From: Rheinheimera sp. SA_1
GTDB lineage: Bacteria > Pseudomonadota > Gammaproteobacteria > Enterobacterales > Alteromonadaceae
NCBI RefSeq assembly: GCF_001669775.1
Contig: NZ_LXWK01000011.1
Span: forward strand, 1,240,001 to 1,304,000
Reading direction: 5' to 3'
DNA length: 64,000 nt
The position numbers and the translations under genes were made by a program. Each line of letters opens with the position of its first letter. Position 1 is the first letter of the stretch. Below are positions 35,970 through 45,050 of this stretch, piece by piece. A model generated the notes under the pieces. It ran no database searches and was not told the origin of the DNA. It saw only the letters and a program-made list of their open reading frames with translations.

Positions 35970-36615
35970 GACTTCAGACCTGACTGCAACACCTTCTATC
36001 CTGCGTTTGATTATTGCTGATGATCACGCCATTTTCCGCGATGGCCTGGCCATGCTGCTTGCCGGATATTCGGATGTCGAACTGATAGCCGCGCTGGATA
36101 ATCTAACAGAGCTGCGGGAACGGGTAAAGCAGCTGCAGCCCGACCTGCTAATCCTCGATTATCATATGCCAGGCGGCGATACCAGTGCTGAAATCAGCTA
36201 CTTAAAGCAACGTTATCCAATGCTTAAAATCATCGCCCTGACCGGCAGTCACTCGGGTTTATTGCTGCAACAACTGCAAACCGCCGGTGCCGACGCGGTA
36301 TTGCTCAAAGACGGCAGCGCCGGAATTTTACGCCACGCCATTGATGAAATTAAAGCTGGTCGCCGCTTTATGGCGCCGGAGGTGCTGGAAAAAGTGGCCG
36401 ACAATCAGCTGGAACTGACGCCACGGGAATTTCAGATCCTAAAGCTGATTTATGACGGCTTCTCGAACAATGAGATTGCGCACCAACTGAATTTATCGCC
36501 AAAAACTACCGACAAACATCGCGAAAATATGATGCGTAAACTGCAGGTCAATAACGCCACCCAATTGCTGAAAAAGGTCATTGAACTGGGTTTGCTAAAA
36601 AGCGGTTCCAGCTAA
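35968..36615 (+). CDS. LuxR/NarL-type response regulator
   Basis: 215 residues. Receiver domain 11-125 with the acidic pair DD (18-19), the phospho-accepting Asp64 (LILDYHMPGG), T/S switch (ALTGSH) and the conserved lysine (VLLKDGSAG). A LuxR-type helix-turn-helix is at about 150-205 (ELTPREFQILKLIYDGFSNNEIAHQL, LSPKTTDKHRENMMRKL). Two starts are possible; the ATG at 35968 has GAG seven bases upstream, whereas 35956 has its GAGG too far away. Partner of the adjacent DISM kinase. Targets are not evident in the window. Confidence 0.92.
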   Translation: MTSDLTATPSILRLIIADDHAIFRDGLAMLLAGYSDVELIAALDNLTELRERVKQLQPDLLILDYHMPGGDTSAEISYLKQRYPMLKIIALTGSHSGLLLQQLQTAGADAVLLKDGSAGILRHAIDEIKAGRRFMAPEVLEKVADNQLELTPREFQILKLIYDGFSNNEIAHQLNLSPKTTDKHRENMMRKLQVNNATQLLKKVIELGLLKSGSS

Positions 36616-36704
36616 TATTCGCCATTACTTTACAACTTACAACGCTCTACTACAGTTAAACAGTCGCGCTTCGGCGCTTGTTTTTACCTCTATAAGGCGA
36701 CTTT

Positions 36705-37166
36705 ATGAAAAAACTGACTACCTTGTTGATCTGCAGCATTTTCACCTTCCCTGTCCTTGCACAAGAAACCCAATTAGTGAACGCCGATGCCTCGATTTTC
36801 TCTGAAATCTGCATTGCAGCGGCCACTTCGGACGCCGAACTAAAACAAAAAGCATTGCAGTACAAATTTGGCGAAGCAGAATTGGCGAATTTTACCTGTA
36901 ATGGTCTGAGCCTGGAAAAATTCGCGAAAAAATTTAAACAAAGTGCAGGAGAAAACTCGACCAAAGTGGCCGTTTTTGCTTTTGACAAAAAAATGGAAAA
37001 TGTTGAAACTGAAATTTGCGTCGCGGCCGCTACCTCGAATGAGGCTTTTGCTTCGTTGCAAAATACTCTGAAAAAACCGGCCCAGTTTTATAACGATGTC
37101 AGTTGCAACGATGTGCCGTTACGACTGTTTGCTAAAAAACATGGCAATAAAGAGTTTAAACTCTAA
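36705..37166 (+). CDS. DUF3718 exported protein with internal duplication
   Basis: 153 residues with a signal peptide ending PVLAQ. The mature part is two copies of one unit: EICIAAATSDAELKQKA...FTCNGLSLEKFAKKF (about 34-80) and EICVAAATSNEAFAS...VSCNDVPLRLFAKKHG (about 103-150). Each copy has two cysteines in equal places, giving a likely disulfide per unit. This fits DUF3718 secreted proteins of Alteromonadales; the role is unknown. A good ribosome site (AAGGCG) precedes the ATG. It follows the response regulator by 89 bp and may be its target; that is inference. Confidence 0.8.
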   Translation: MKKLTTLLICSIFTFPVLAQETQLVNADASIFSEICIAAATSDAELKQKALQYKFGEAELANFTCNGLSLEKFAKKFKQSAGENSTKVAVFAFDKKMENVETEICVAAATSNEAFASLQNTLKKPAQFYNDVSCNDVPLRLFAKKHGNKEFKL

Positions 37167-37182
37167 CGGCTAACTGAAATTG

Positions 37183-37215
37183 CTGCGGGATCAGCTGCAA
37201 CAGCTCATCCCGCAG
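37183..37215. terminator. Large two-way hairpin between DUF3718 gene and ppc
   Basis: CTGCGGGAT (37183-37191) pairs with ATCCCGCAG (37207-37215), and an inner AGCTG pairs with CAGCT around CAA, with one mismatch between. There is no T-run, but the structure lies between convergent genes (ends at 37166 and 37237) where a shared terminator is expected. Confidence 0.55.
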
Positions 37216-37236
37216 GTATCTCCATGTCCTCGCCCA

Positions 37237-39867
37237 TCAACCCGAATTACGCATCCCCGCCGCAATACCGGCAATGGTTACCATCAAGGCACGTTTGATA
37301 TTGTCATTCACCGTTTCCGGTGCATGCCGCACCCGGTTTAACAATTCCACCTGCAGAATATGCAGCGGGTCGACATAAGTGTTGCGCAGCATAATGGATT
37401 CTCTGATCCAGCTTTCTTTGGCCATAAAATCCTGAGCATCAATCAATTGCAGCAACAAAGCACTATCAGCGGCCAGTTGCGCACGCAAAGTTACCCCTAA
37501 ATGTTGTAACTCGGCCGGTACCAGTTTTTCATCATAGTATTCAGCAATTTGCGCATCAGCTTTCAGGTAGACCATTTCCAGCATCGACAAGCGGGTGGCG
37601 AAAAATGGCCACTGCGCCCGCATTTGATGAATAAGGTCGGTTTTGCCCTGCGCCACTGCAGTGGCAAGTGCCGCGCCGGCACCAAGCCAGGCCGGTAACA
37701 TCAGCCGGTTTTGTGACCAGGCGAAAATCCACGGAATAGCCCGTAAGCTTTCAACGCCGCCATTCGGATTGCGTTTTGGCGGACGGCTACCAAGCGGCAA
37801 TTGCCCCAGTTCCAGCTCTGGTGTTGCTGCCCGGAAATAACGCACAAAATCAGGGTGATGCCGCACGATAGCGCGGTAGGCTTCACAGGAATCTGTCGCC
37901 AGTTGCTGCATCAATTCACGCCACTCGGCTTTTGGCACTGGTGGTGGTAACAACACCCCTTCCAGCACCGCCGAGGCGTACAGCGCTAGTGAGCGCTGTG
38001 CAAGCTGCGACAAACCAAACTTAAAGCGGATCATCTCGCCTTGTTCAGTCACCCGCAGACCACCGGCTAATGATCCCGGCGGCTGCGATAAAATTGCAGC
38101 ATGCGCCGGACCACCACCACGGCCAATAGTACCGCCACGGCCATGAAACAGCGTAAGCTGCACTTTGGCCTGCTGACAAATTGCCACCAAGGCTTCCTGC
38201 GCACTGTACTGCGCCCAGCCCGCGGCAATAGCGCCGGCGTCTTTGGCCGAATCGGAATAGCCGATCATCACTTCTTGTTTGCCCTGGATATAACCGCGGT
38301 ACCAGTCAATCGCCAGCAACTTGCTGATGCAATTGGGGGCATTGGTTAAATCGGCCAGGGTTTCAAACAATGGGGCTACGCGCATCGGGAAACTGATACC
38401 GGCATCTTTGAGCAGTAACTGCACCGCCAGCACATCCGACGGCTGACCCGCCATCGAAATCACGTAGGTCGATAAGGCTTCGCTGCCATGCCGGGCCACA
38501 ATGTCACAGGTATCCAGCACTTCCTGTACTTCGGCGCTGGGCTGCCAGTTTTTCGGAAATAACGGTCGTTTGCTACTCAACTCATTCAGTAAAAACGCCT
38601 GGCGCGCGCCTTCGTCCCACTGTGCATAGTCGCCAAGTCCCAGATATTTGGTGAACTCACTGAATACTTGCGCATGGCGGCCAGATTCCTGCCGCACATC
38701 CAGTTTTAATAAGGTCAGTCCAAAGGCATAGGCCCGGCGGATGGTATCGAGCAGATGACCGTTGGCGATCACTTCCATTTTGCAATCAAGCAGCGACTGA
38801 TAACAGAGCAATAGCGGCTCCAGCAGCTGCGCGTTGTACCACAACAAATCGTCCGGTTTTTGCAACCGATCATGTTTCAGCGCTTCGCCCAGCCAGTCGC
38901 GGGTATACACCAGTTTATTTTTCAGCTGCTTCAGCACTTCACGATACGGCTCGCCGGAATCACCGGCAGCGGCTTGCAAAGCAGCATTGGCCGGGCTCAT
39001 CGACATTTCGTTGCCCAGTACTTCTAAATCGCGATTAAATAAATCAGCAGCTTTCCAGCGACTGAGCAGCAACACCTGGCGGGTGACTTTAGCGGTGACA
39101 AAAGGGTTCCCATCGCGATCGCCGCCCATCCAACTGGAAAAACGAATGGGCGCAGCATTTAGCGGCAAACCTGCGCCTAACACCGGTTTTAATGCGGTAT
39201 CAAGTTCGCGGATAAATTCCGGAATGGCTTGCCATAACGAGGTTTCAATCACCGCAAAACCAGATTTTGCCTCGTCGATCGGCGTTGGCCGTTGTACGCG
39301 GATTTCGTTGGTATTCCAGGCCTGGGTAATTAAATCGCTGAGCCGTAATTCAATTTTACTGCGCTGCAACGGGCTTAAATCCTGCTCTAATTCGCCAAGA
39401 CAATCGGCAATCTGCGTCAGTTTATAAATTAGGGTACGCCGGGTCACTTCGGTTGGATGCGCAGTCAACACCAGCTCAATCGACAGATCGGCCACCGCCT
39501 GCCGGGTTTTCGCCACATCAACATTCTGGGTCTTCAGCAGCGTTAATAATTCAGCCAGCGGCTCCGGCTTTTCAATAGCACTGTGGCCAGCCTTGCTGAT
39601 GGTGTGATGTTGCTCGGCCAAATTGGCGAGGTTCAGAAACTGTGAAAACGCCCGCGCCACCGGCAGAATTTCATCGTCGGTTAACCCGGCCAGAATTTGC
39701 TTGAGCTGTTGATGCTCAGCATCAGTGCCCTGGCGCGCTTGTTTTGCCAACTGGCGAATTTGTTCAATCCGTTCCAGCACCGCCGGTCCAAGCTGATTGC
39801 GGACCGTATCACCCAGTTGTGTGCCGAGCAGGCCGACGTTGGCCCTTAAAGCAGCATATTGCGACAT
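37237..39867 (-). CDS. ppc: Phosphoenolpyruvate carboxylase
   Basis: 876 residues, full length for bacterial PEPC (about 880). It fixes bicarbonate onto PEP to give oxaloacetate, refilling the TCA cycle. Key motifs: [12 protein letters not shown] (catalytic His), [31 protein letters not shown] (mobile loop), [10 protein letters not shown], and the C-terminal tail ending MRNSG (canonical MRNTG). A ribosome site AGAGGA lies seven bases before the ATG. The gene stands alone; its upstream region holds the repeat element at 39888-40007, so transcription may start inside or beyond it. Confidence 0.97.
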   Translation of the reverse strand: MSQYAALRANVGLLGTQLGDTVRNQLGPAVLERIEQIRQLAKQARQGTDAEHQQLKQILAGLTDDEILPVARAFSQFLNLANLAEQHHTISKAGHSAIEKPEPLAELLTLLKTQNVDVAKTRQAVADLSIELVLTAHPTEVTRRTLIYKLTQIADCLGELEQDLSPLQRSKIELRLSDLITQAWNTNEIRVQRPTPIDEAKSGFAVIETSLWQAIPEFIRELDTALKPVLGAGLPLNAAPIRFSSWMGGDRDGNPFVTAKVTRQVLLLSRWKAADLFNRDLEVLGNEMSMSPANAALQAAAGDSGEPYREVLKQLKNKLVYTRDWLGEALKHDRLQKPDDLLWYNAQLLEPLLLCYQSLLDCKMEVIANGHLLDTIRRAYAFGLTLLKLDVRQESGRHAQVFSEFTKYLGLGDYAQWDEGARQAFLLNELSSKRPLFPKNWQPSAEVQEVLDTCDIVARHGSEALSTYVISMAGQPSDVLAVQLLLKDAGISFPMRVAPLFETLADLTNAPNCISKLLAIDWYRGYIQGKQEVMIGYSDSAKDAGAIAAGWAQYSAQEALVAICQQAKVQLTLFHGRGGTIGRGGGPAHAAILSQPPGSLAGGLRVTEQGEMIRFKFGLSQLAQRSLALYASAVLEGVLLPPPVPKAEWRELMQQLATDSCEAYRAIVRHHPDFVRYFRAATPELELGQLPLGSRPPKRNPNGGVESLRAIPWIFAWSQNRLMLPAWLGAGAALATAVAQGKTDLIHQMRAQWPFFATRLSMLEMVYLKADAQIAEYYDEKLVPAELQHLGVTLRAQLAADSALLLQLIDAQDFMAKESWIRESIMLRNTYVDPLHILQVELLNRVRHAPETVNDNIKRALMVTIAGIAAGMRNSG

Positions 39868-40215
39868 ATCTCATTCCTCTGTTTTTTCCCGTCATCCTTG
39901 AAGTTACAGGGGTGTTGTCTTCGCTCGTTCACCCCAGTCACATAGGACAACTATGCTCCTGGGGACTCACTTACTCGTCGCCTACCTGTAACATCAAGGA
40001 TTGAGGGAAAAATGATTGCTCTGTGTTGTTTCGGGCTGCTTTTTGCTTATTTTTAAACCACCCTAGCCTGTTCTTGCTTGGTACTCAACACTGATAGATT
40101 ACAAAAACACCGACAAAATAGACTTTCAGCCATTTAGATGTCTTTTATTTCGCAATTGACATAAAAAAGCGGCCCGAGCAGAGATCTGAGCCTGAGAAAA
40201 TACAGAACAACCTGC
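39868..40215. other. ppc upstream region (348 bp)
   Basis: Holds the structured repeat at 39888-40007, starting only 20 bp upstream of the ppc start. The rest (40008-40215) has no gene on either strand that I can support; it must contain the ppc promoter if the repeat does not. No clear terminator for the ABC1 kinase gene is visible. Confidence 0.5.
39888..40007. repeat. CCCGTCAT..TGAAGTT repeat element (long copy)
   Basis: A 120-bp element of nested inverted repeats. The ends 39888-39910 and 39985-40007 pair at 19 of 23 positions (CCTGTAAC.TCAAGGAT). Inside, CCCCAG-TCA-CATAG (39932-39945) pairs with CTATG-CTC-CTGGGG (39951-39964) to form a strong hairpin. A shorter relative lies at 17542-17605. 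It stands just upstream of ppc. The layout is that of a MITE-like or multi-hairpin intergenic repeat. Confidence 0.8.
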
Positions 40216-41541
40216 TTAGATGGAGGTGTCGATAAAAGGCAGCAACAAGGTTCGAACATCAACCCGCGCTTTGAGCGTTTTCGCCAATAAAAACAACCCG
40301 GCCATTTTGCGGTGTAAAAACAACGCATCGACCGGCGGCGTGTGCCAATTCTGTAGTTGCTGCGACAACTGCATACCGGCTTCCCGCATCCGACTCGCCA
40401 GATCGGAAGTAGCAAAATCGTAAGCACCCTGCTGTTGCAAAGGCTCCGCGGCCAGACTGACCAGCGCCATTACCGCCTGCAGTTGAGCCGGGGCAATATC
40501 TATCGCACTGAAATAACCAATCTGCTGCAACGCCTGCAACTGCAGCTCGGCGTTATTTTGCAACAACGCCTGAAATAACAACCGATAACCCTGACTGATA
40601 GCGGCGGAATAATCGCGGCAAGCGCCAAAATCGAGCAACACCAGCTGGCCGGTTTGCACATTAAAACGGTAATTGGCAAAATTCGGATCGGTTTGCACCA
40701 GGCGAAACTCAAAGATTTCTTTAAATAACAGCAGGAATAACAACGACATCACCCGATCCCGCAATGCCTGCGGCTGCGAAAGCAAGTCTTCCACCGGCAC
40801 ACCTTCGACAAAACCCATGGTCAGGATCTGTCGGGTAGAAAGTTCGGGGTACACAGTGGGCAACAAAAAGTTGGGATCGTCGGCCAAAAGCTGGCGATAA
40901 CGTTGCAAATAAGCGGCTTCCTGTTGGTAATCGGCTTCTTTGTGCAGTTGTTGTTTGGCTTCTGTCAACAGCGGTTGCAGCGCGATGCCTTCCGGCAATA
41001 AACCGCTTAACCGCAATAATGTCGCCACATTGTCGATATCACTGTCGATGCTGGTAGCAATGCCGGGATACTGAATTTTCACCGCCAGCGCACTACCATC
41101 ATCATGATTGGCCTGATGCACCTGGCCGATGGACGCCGCTGCCATGGGTGAAAAGGCAAAGTGACTAAAATTGCGCTGCCACTGTGGGCCCCATTGTTGT
41201 TGCAGCAATGCAGCCAACTGCGCCGGTAACATCGGGCTGGCGTTGGCGCGCAGTTGCGACAAAATCGCCGTTAACGCCGGTGGCAATAAATCTCCGGCAT
41301 CCATCGACAACAGCTGACCTAACTTCATCGCCGCACCACGCATTTGCGACAGCTGCGTCGCCACCCGCTGTGCATTGGCTGGGGTCAACAGCATTTGCTG
41401 CAAGCCCGGCTTTTGCCCTTGCGCCAACTGCCGTGCACCCTCGGCTAGCATCCCGCCGGCAACCCGACCAACCAAGCTAGCCAGACCGCCAAAGCGCGCC
41501 AGTCGGCTAGTGGGAACTTTACTGCCTTTTTCTGTGGTCAT
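40216..41541 (-). CDS. ABC1/UbiB-family atypical kinase-like ATPase
   Basis: 441 residues from the ATG at 41541 (AGGTTT upstream); an ATG 13 codons earlier lacks a ribosome site. ABC1 marks are present: the KxGQ motif (MRGAAMKLGQLLSMD), the alanine-rich loop in place of a glycine loop (AAASIGQVHQA), LAVKIQYPG (ATP lysine), and the DFG-like LLDFGACRD. Family members support quinone biosynthesis or lipid handling. The protein has no membrane helix, unlike UbiB itself, so it belongs to the soluble 'AarF/ABC1' group. No ubiquinone genes are near. Confidence 0.88.
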   Translation of the reverse strand: MTTEKGSKVPTSRLARFGGLASLVGRVAGGMLAEGARQLAQGQKPGLQQMLLTPANAQRVATQLSQMRGAAMKLGQLLSMDAGDLLPPALTAILSQLRANASPMLPAQLAALLQQQWGPQWQRNFSHFAFSPMAAASIGQVHQANHDDGSALAVKIQYPGIATSIDSDIDNVATLLRLSGLLPEGIALQPLLTEAKQQLHKEADYQQEAAYLQRYRQLLADDPNFLLPTVYPELSTRQILTMGFVEGVPVEDLLSQPQALRDRVMSLLFLLLFKEIFEFRLVQTDPNFANYRFNVQTGQLVLLDFGACRDYSAAISQGYRLLFQALLQNNAELQLQALQQIGYFSAIDIAPAQLQAVMALVSLAAEPLQQQGAYDFATSDLASRMREAGMQLSQQLQNWHTPPVDALFLHRKMAGLFLLAKTLKARVDVRTLLLPFIDTSI

Positions 41542-41655
41542 GCTTAAACCTGTGATGGTTTGAAATACCTGCTTCACCATACGGCCAGACGCCAGTCAAA
41601 GCCCAATGTTTTTTTGAAAGGGTGCAAACAAAAAGCTGATTTTAATTCATTTTCA

Positions 41656-41708
41656 TAGGGTGGATTGTAGGGTGGATTGTAGGGTGGATAAGCGCAGCGA
41701 CATCCACC
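41656..41708. repeat. TAGGGTGGAT repeat cluster
   Basis: The 12-mer TAGGGTGGATTG stands in two tandem copies (41656-41667, 41668-41679) and a third partial copy that runs into a hairpin: GGTGGAT pairs with ATCCACC (ends at 41707) around AAGCGCAGCGAC. The unit GTAGGGTGGAT with AGCGCAGCG is a common intergenic repeat in gammaproteobacteria. It lies 80 bp before the esterase gene at 41791. Confidence 0.75.
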
Positions 41709-41790
41709 AATGGTTCAAGTAAACCTGGTATTTACAACAAGTGCAACATGCGCTAACTTGGGAAAATTGAGTAATTTATGTGAATTAATA

Positions 41791-42990
41791 ATGAAAAAAA
41801 GCAATATATTCAAGCATATTACTGCGGTTGTAGTCTTTATCGCCGCAACATCAACTGCAGTAGCGCAACCAGCGCAAAGTGTTGCAACAGAGTACAAATT
41901 ACAGACCGAGATCATTAATTCAAAAGTGCTTAATGAAAAAAGAACCATCACAGTCCAACTACCCAAGAGCTACGCTGCAACACCGAACAAGACCTATCCG
42001 GTGATCTACCGCCTTGATGGCAAAGAAAATTTACCGCTGATGACCAACGTGTTAGCGCGCTTGCAGGAAGCAAACGCCGCGCCTGAAGTGATTATTGTGG
42101 CGATTGAAAATACCGACCGAATGAGAGATCTGTACCCAACTGTCAATCAGGAACCGATTGGCCCGGTCGGCATCGGCGGTGGAGCGCCGAAGTTCTTAAA
42201 TTTTATCAAAAGCGAGCTGATGCCGTTTGTGGAACACAAGTATCGTACGCATGATTTCAAAGTTATTGCCGGCGCATCTGCTGCTGGTGTGTTTGTGCTT
42301 TATGCACTACAAACCGAACCAGAATTATTTCAGGCGCATATCGCTTATAGTCCGGCCGTATGGTGGGATTTTGGGGCTACGGCCAAAAGCACCAAAGCCT
42401 TTGTATCGAAAACAAAAAACTTAAACAGCTATCTTTATATGAACATCGGTGAAGAAAGTGGCTTGATGCGGGAACGCTATGACGACATGCACAACTTCAT
42501 TGCGTCCAACACGCCAAAAGGCTTAAGGTTCGTTAGTGATGAATTTGCCAATGTCCCCCATGCGCTCACGTCAGTTGCCGGGATATTTAATGCTTACCAG
42601 AATCTATTCTTGCCGCTGCAGATGCCGTTTCGCGCCTACAACGGCGACCCTAGTTCTATCGGCGATTATTACCAAAGGTTATCAAAGCAATATGGTGAGG
42701 CAACGCCACCGCCAGAACCGGTCATTCGGGAACTGGGTTACCAGTTCGTCAATAGTGGCAACCTCGATGAAGCTATCAACATTTTTAAATACGGCATCAC
42801 GCTTCATCCCGAACAACCTGACGCTTACAACGGCCTGGCATTTGGTTATGAGCAAAATAAGATGTACCAGGCGTCACTGGAACAGGTCAACAAAGCCCTC
42901 GCATTATCGAAGGAAGGCTACGATGGCCATGAGGTTTATGTAGCCCGCAAAGCGCGACTTCTGAAATTACTGGAGTCAGAACAAAATTAA
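41791..42990 (+). CDS. Exported esterase D-like alpha/beta hydrolase with C-terminal TPR
   Basis: 399 residues from the ATG at 41791, which opens a signal peptide (MKKSNIFKHITAVVVFIAAT, cleaved near STAVAQ). The hydrolase part is of the IroE/Fes esterase-D type: RTITVQLPKSY opening, nucleophile elbow GASAAG with Ser163, and a histidine in ANVPHALTS. The C-terminal 90 residues have TPR-like helices (NLDEAINIFKYGITLHPEQPDAYNGLAFGYEQ). Substrates of this family range from siderophore esters to polypeptide or acyl esters. A related esterase lies at 43023-43919 on the opposite strand; their 3' ends face each other. Confidence 0.85.
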   Translation: MKKSNIFKHITAVVVFIAATSTAVAQPAQSVATEYKLQTEIINSKVLNEKRTITVQLPKSYAATPNKTYPVIYRLDGKENLPLMTNVLARLQEANAAPEVIIVAIENTDRMRDLYPTVNQEPIGPVGIGGGAPKFLNFIKSELMPFVEHKYRTHDFKVIAGASAAGVFVLYALQTEPELFQAHIAYSPAVWWDFGATAKSTKAFVSKTKNLNSYLYMNIGEESGLMRERYDDMHNFIASNTPKGLRFVSDEFANVPHALTSVAGIFNAYQNLFLPLQMPFRAYNGDPSSIGDYYQRLSKQYGEATPPPEPVIRELGYQFVNSGNLDEAINIFKYGITLHPEQPDAYNGLAFGYEQNKMYQASLEQVNKALALSKEGYDGHEVYVARKARLLKLLESEQN

Positions 42991-43022
42991 GCTTTTCGCT
43001 AGAGCATGCTGTACCAAGGCAT

Positions 43023-43919
43023 TCACCCGGCGGTATAAGGCCCGTAGCCAGGTAGCAACTTCACCAATGCCCGGCTAATCATCGACGGAAACACTGATAA
43101 ATGATCTTCGTCGGCGATGACCTGGCTGTGGATTTGTAGACCAGGATAAGCTGGCTTTTTCAGTTGTTGTTCAAACAATTGCATATCGGCAACAATGCTC
43201 ACCTTGCTGGCATATCTGGGGCCTGGCTTAATCTGTTCAAATTCAGCGGCATATAACTGTACCCTTGCAGTTAGATCTTTTTTTCTTGAGGTCACTTGCG
43301 CGGCTAGTTTCAGCATATATTTGTCGGAAAACCAAAACGACGGACTGCTGAGAATATAAGTATCAAAAGTATCAGGCTGCGTCAGCAAAATCTGTGCGCC
43401 CAATAATCCACCATACGAATGGCCGACAAAGAGTTTACGTTTGGCGTCGATGCGGTAATTTTTCAGCAGAAAAGGGATTACTTGTGTCCGCAAATAGTCG
43501 GCGTATAAAGCCCCGCCACCATAAGCTTTGGCACTGAAATTATCAGTGGTTCTTTGCTGCGCCGACACTGGGATTGGGGTGTAATCAAGGCTGCGGCTGT
43601 CGGTTGGACTATCTCCTTTGGCATAGGACAAACCAACCAGCACAAAGTCTTCAATATTTTGCCCGCCAGCGCCAAGCCGGTTGCGAATACTGCGGATCAG
43701 CGGGAATGCATAATTGGCATCCGTCACCAACAGTACCGGAAACGGACGGGTTGAACTGCCATACGAAGCTGGCAAATCAACCCAGACTTCATATTGGCGA
43801 CCATTTTTTTGCGCCGGCAACTGATGCACCTGGGTATTCGGCAGTTCATAAGCCGGAAATTGTTCGTTTGCGCTCAGACTCAGGCTCAGCAAGGCCAACC
43901 CAGCTATCCAGAATTTCAC
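43023..43919 (-). CDS. Exported esterase D-like alpha/beta hydrolase
   Basis: 298 residues from a GTG start at 43917-43919 (AGGA eight bases upstream). Signal peptide MKFWIAGLALLSLSLSANE. The nucleophile elbow is GHSYGG with Ser168, after KLFV; the oxyanion region is LVTDANYAF; the catalytic His is near the end (DEDHLSVFPS). It is related in plan to the gene at 41791 but has no TPR. Two palindromic operator-like sites (43956-44005) lie directly upstream, so this gene is probably under a dedicated regulator. Substrate unknown. Confidence 0.87.
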   Translation of the reverse strand: MKFWIAGLALLSLSLSANEQFPAYELPNTQVHQLPAQKNGRQYEVWVDLPASYGSSTRPFPVLLVTDANYAFPLIRSIRNRLGAGGQNIEDFVLVGLSYAKGDSPTDSRSLDYTPIPVSAQQRTTDNFSAKAYGGGALYADYLRTQVIPFLLKNYRIDAKRKLFVGHSYGGLLGAQILLTQPDTFDTYILSSPSFWFSDKYMLKLAAQVTSRKKDLTARVQLYAAEFEQIKPGPRYASKVSIVADMQLFEQQLKKPAYPGLQIHSQVIADEDHLSVFPSMISRALVKLLPGYGPYTAG

Positions 43920-43955
43920 TATTTTTTTCCTTTGATATTTCCTTTAGTTATAGGG

Positions 43956-44005
43956 TGCGACAAATGTCGCGCCTTGGTCAAGTAAAATGTGCGACACCTG
44001 TCGCA
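43956..44005. promoter_or_regulatory. Twin palindromic operator sites TGCGACA-NN-TGTCGCA
   Basis: Site 1, 43956-43971: TGCGACA, AA, TGTCGCG. Site 2, 43990-44005: TGCGACA, CC, TGTCGCA, a perfect palindrome. Their centres are 34 bp apart, about three helical turns. Site 1 falls between a TTGACC and a TATAAC on the minus strand (23 bp apart), upstream of the esterase at 43919. A dimeric regulator that binds both sites is likely; its gene is not obvious in the window. Confidence 0.7.
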
Positions 44006-44070
44006 TAAAAGAAAAACTCGGCCACTAAAAATGCTGCTGGCAAATCCTGCTAAAAAAATCTGAAAATAGT

Positions 44071-44097
44071 TGTCACATCCGCCCGCTCCAGCGTGTC
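44071..44097 (+). promoter_or_regulatory. Candidate ECF-sigma promoter (TGTCACA-N16-TGTC)
   Basis: TGTCACA at 44071-44077 is followed after exactly 16 bases by TGTC (44094-44097). It resembles the TGTCACA-N16-CGTC promoters of some ECF sigma factors. It stands about 50 bp before the hydrolase gene at 44147, which is co-transcribed with a sigma factor gene, so self-regulation is plausible. One base of the -10 differs from that consensus. Confidence 0.45.
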
Positions 44098-44146
44098 TTG
44101 GTTCTGAACCCTGCAAAATGCAGCTTAAATAATCAAGGAAACCATC

Positions 44147-45049
44147 ATGTTCAGTCAGGTATCTTGCAAATGCTCAACCGGCAAATCAACGTTGATTGCA
44201 GTTTTCGTCGGGATTATGGCGAGCCTGTCCAGTAGCAGTGAGGCAGCGACCAGCTTTACCGTGGAAGTTCAGGGCACAGGCAGCCCGGTGATTATGATCC
44301 CGGGGTTAATGTCGGACCGCCGGGTCTGGCAACAAACCGCCTCGGAACTGAGTAAAACTCATCAACTGCATCTGGTCAGCATCGCTGGTTTCGCCGGACA
44401 ACCCGCTATTGAAGGTGCGTTGTTACCAGTGGTGAAAACTGAACTTCTGGACTATATCAAAACCGAAAAACTGCAACGCCCGGCCATTATCGGTCATAGC
44501 CTCGGCGCATTTCTGGCCTACGATTTAGCCAGCAGTGCACCAGACACAATCGGCAAAATTATCGCAGTGGATGGCCTGCCGTTTCTGGCGCCGGTATTTA
44601 CCCGCGATTCGAACTCCACCGTCGCCAGCATGAAAGCCCAGGCCGAGGGCATCCGCAATTTTTATGCACAGATGCAACCCGCGCAACTGGCGGCAACGAT
44701 GCAACAAGGCATGGAAATCCAGGCGCGCGAAACTGCCACCCGCGAACGTGTCCAGCAAATGGGAGCGCAGTCTGATCCAAAGGCGGTCGGCCAGGCGATT
44801 TATGAACTATTGTCGACCGATTTACGCGATAAAGTTGGCAATATCACCCAACCGGTTTTACAACTGGGTGCCGGTGGTGCATTACCAAGCGAAGCGATGC
44901 GTCCGGCGGTTGAAGCATTATACAAACAACAAATTAACAAAATTCCGCAGGCAACCCTTGTATTCAACTGGCAATCACGGCACTTTATGATGTGGGATGA
45001 ACCCGTATGGTTATTGAATCAAATCAACCAGTTCCTGGCGGAGAAATAA
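44147..45049 (+). CDS. Exported alpha/beta hydrolase
   Basis: 300 residues. An N-terminal signal helix (STLIAVFVGIMASLSSSSEAA) precedes a classic alpha/beta-hydrolase fold: PVIMIPGLMSDRRVW (oxyanion region), nucleophile GHSLGA with Ser118, and a late His (SRHFMMWDEP). AAGGA lies nine bases before the ATG. The stop is 1 bp before the sigma-factor ATG, so the two form an operon. A hydrolase paired with a sigma factor could act on the envelope or on an inducing lipid or ester; that is inference. The basic Cys-containing n-region (SCKCSTGKS) is odd. Confidence 0.87.
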   Translation: MFSQVSCKCSTGKSTLIAVFVGIMASLSSSSEAATSFTVEVQGTGSPVIMIPGLMSDRRVWQQTASELSKTHQLHLVSIAGFAGQPAIEGALLPVVKTELLDYIKTEKLQRPAIIGHSLGAFLAYDLASSAPDTIGKIIAVDGLPFLAPVFTRDSNSTVASMKAQAEGIRNFYAQMQPAQLAATMQQGMEIQARETATRERVQQMGAQSDPKAVGQAIYELLSTDLRDKVGNITQPVLQLGAGGALPSEAMRPAVEALYKQQINKIPQATLVFNWQSRHFMMWDEPVWLLNQINQFLAEK

Positions 45050-45050
45050 C

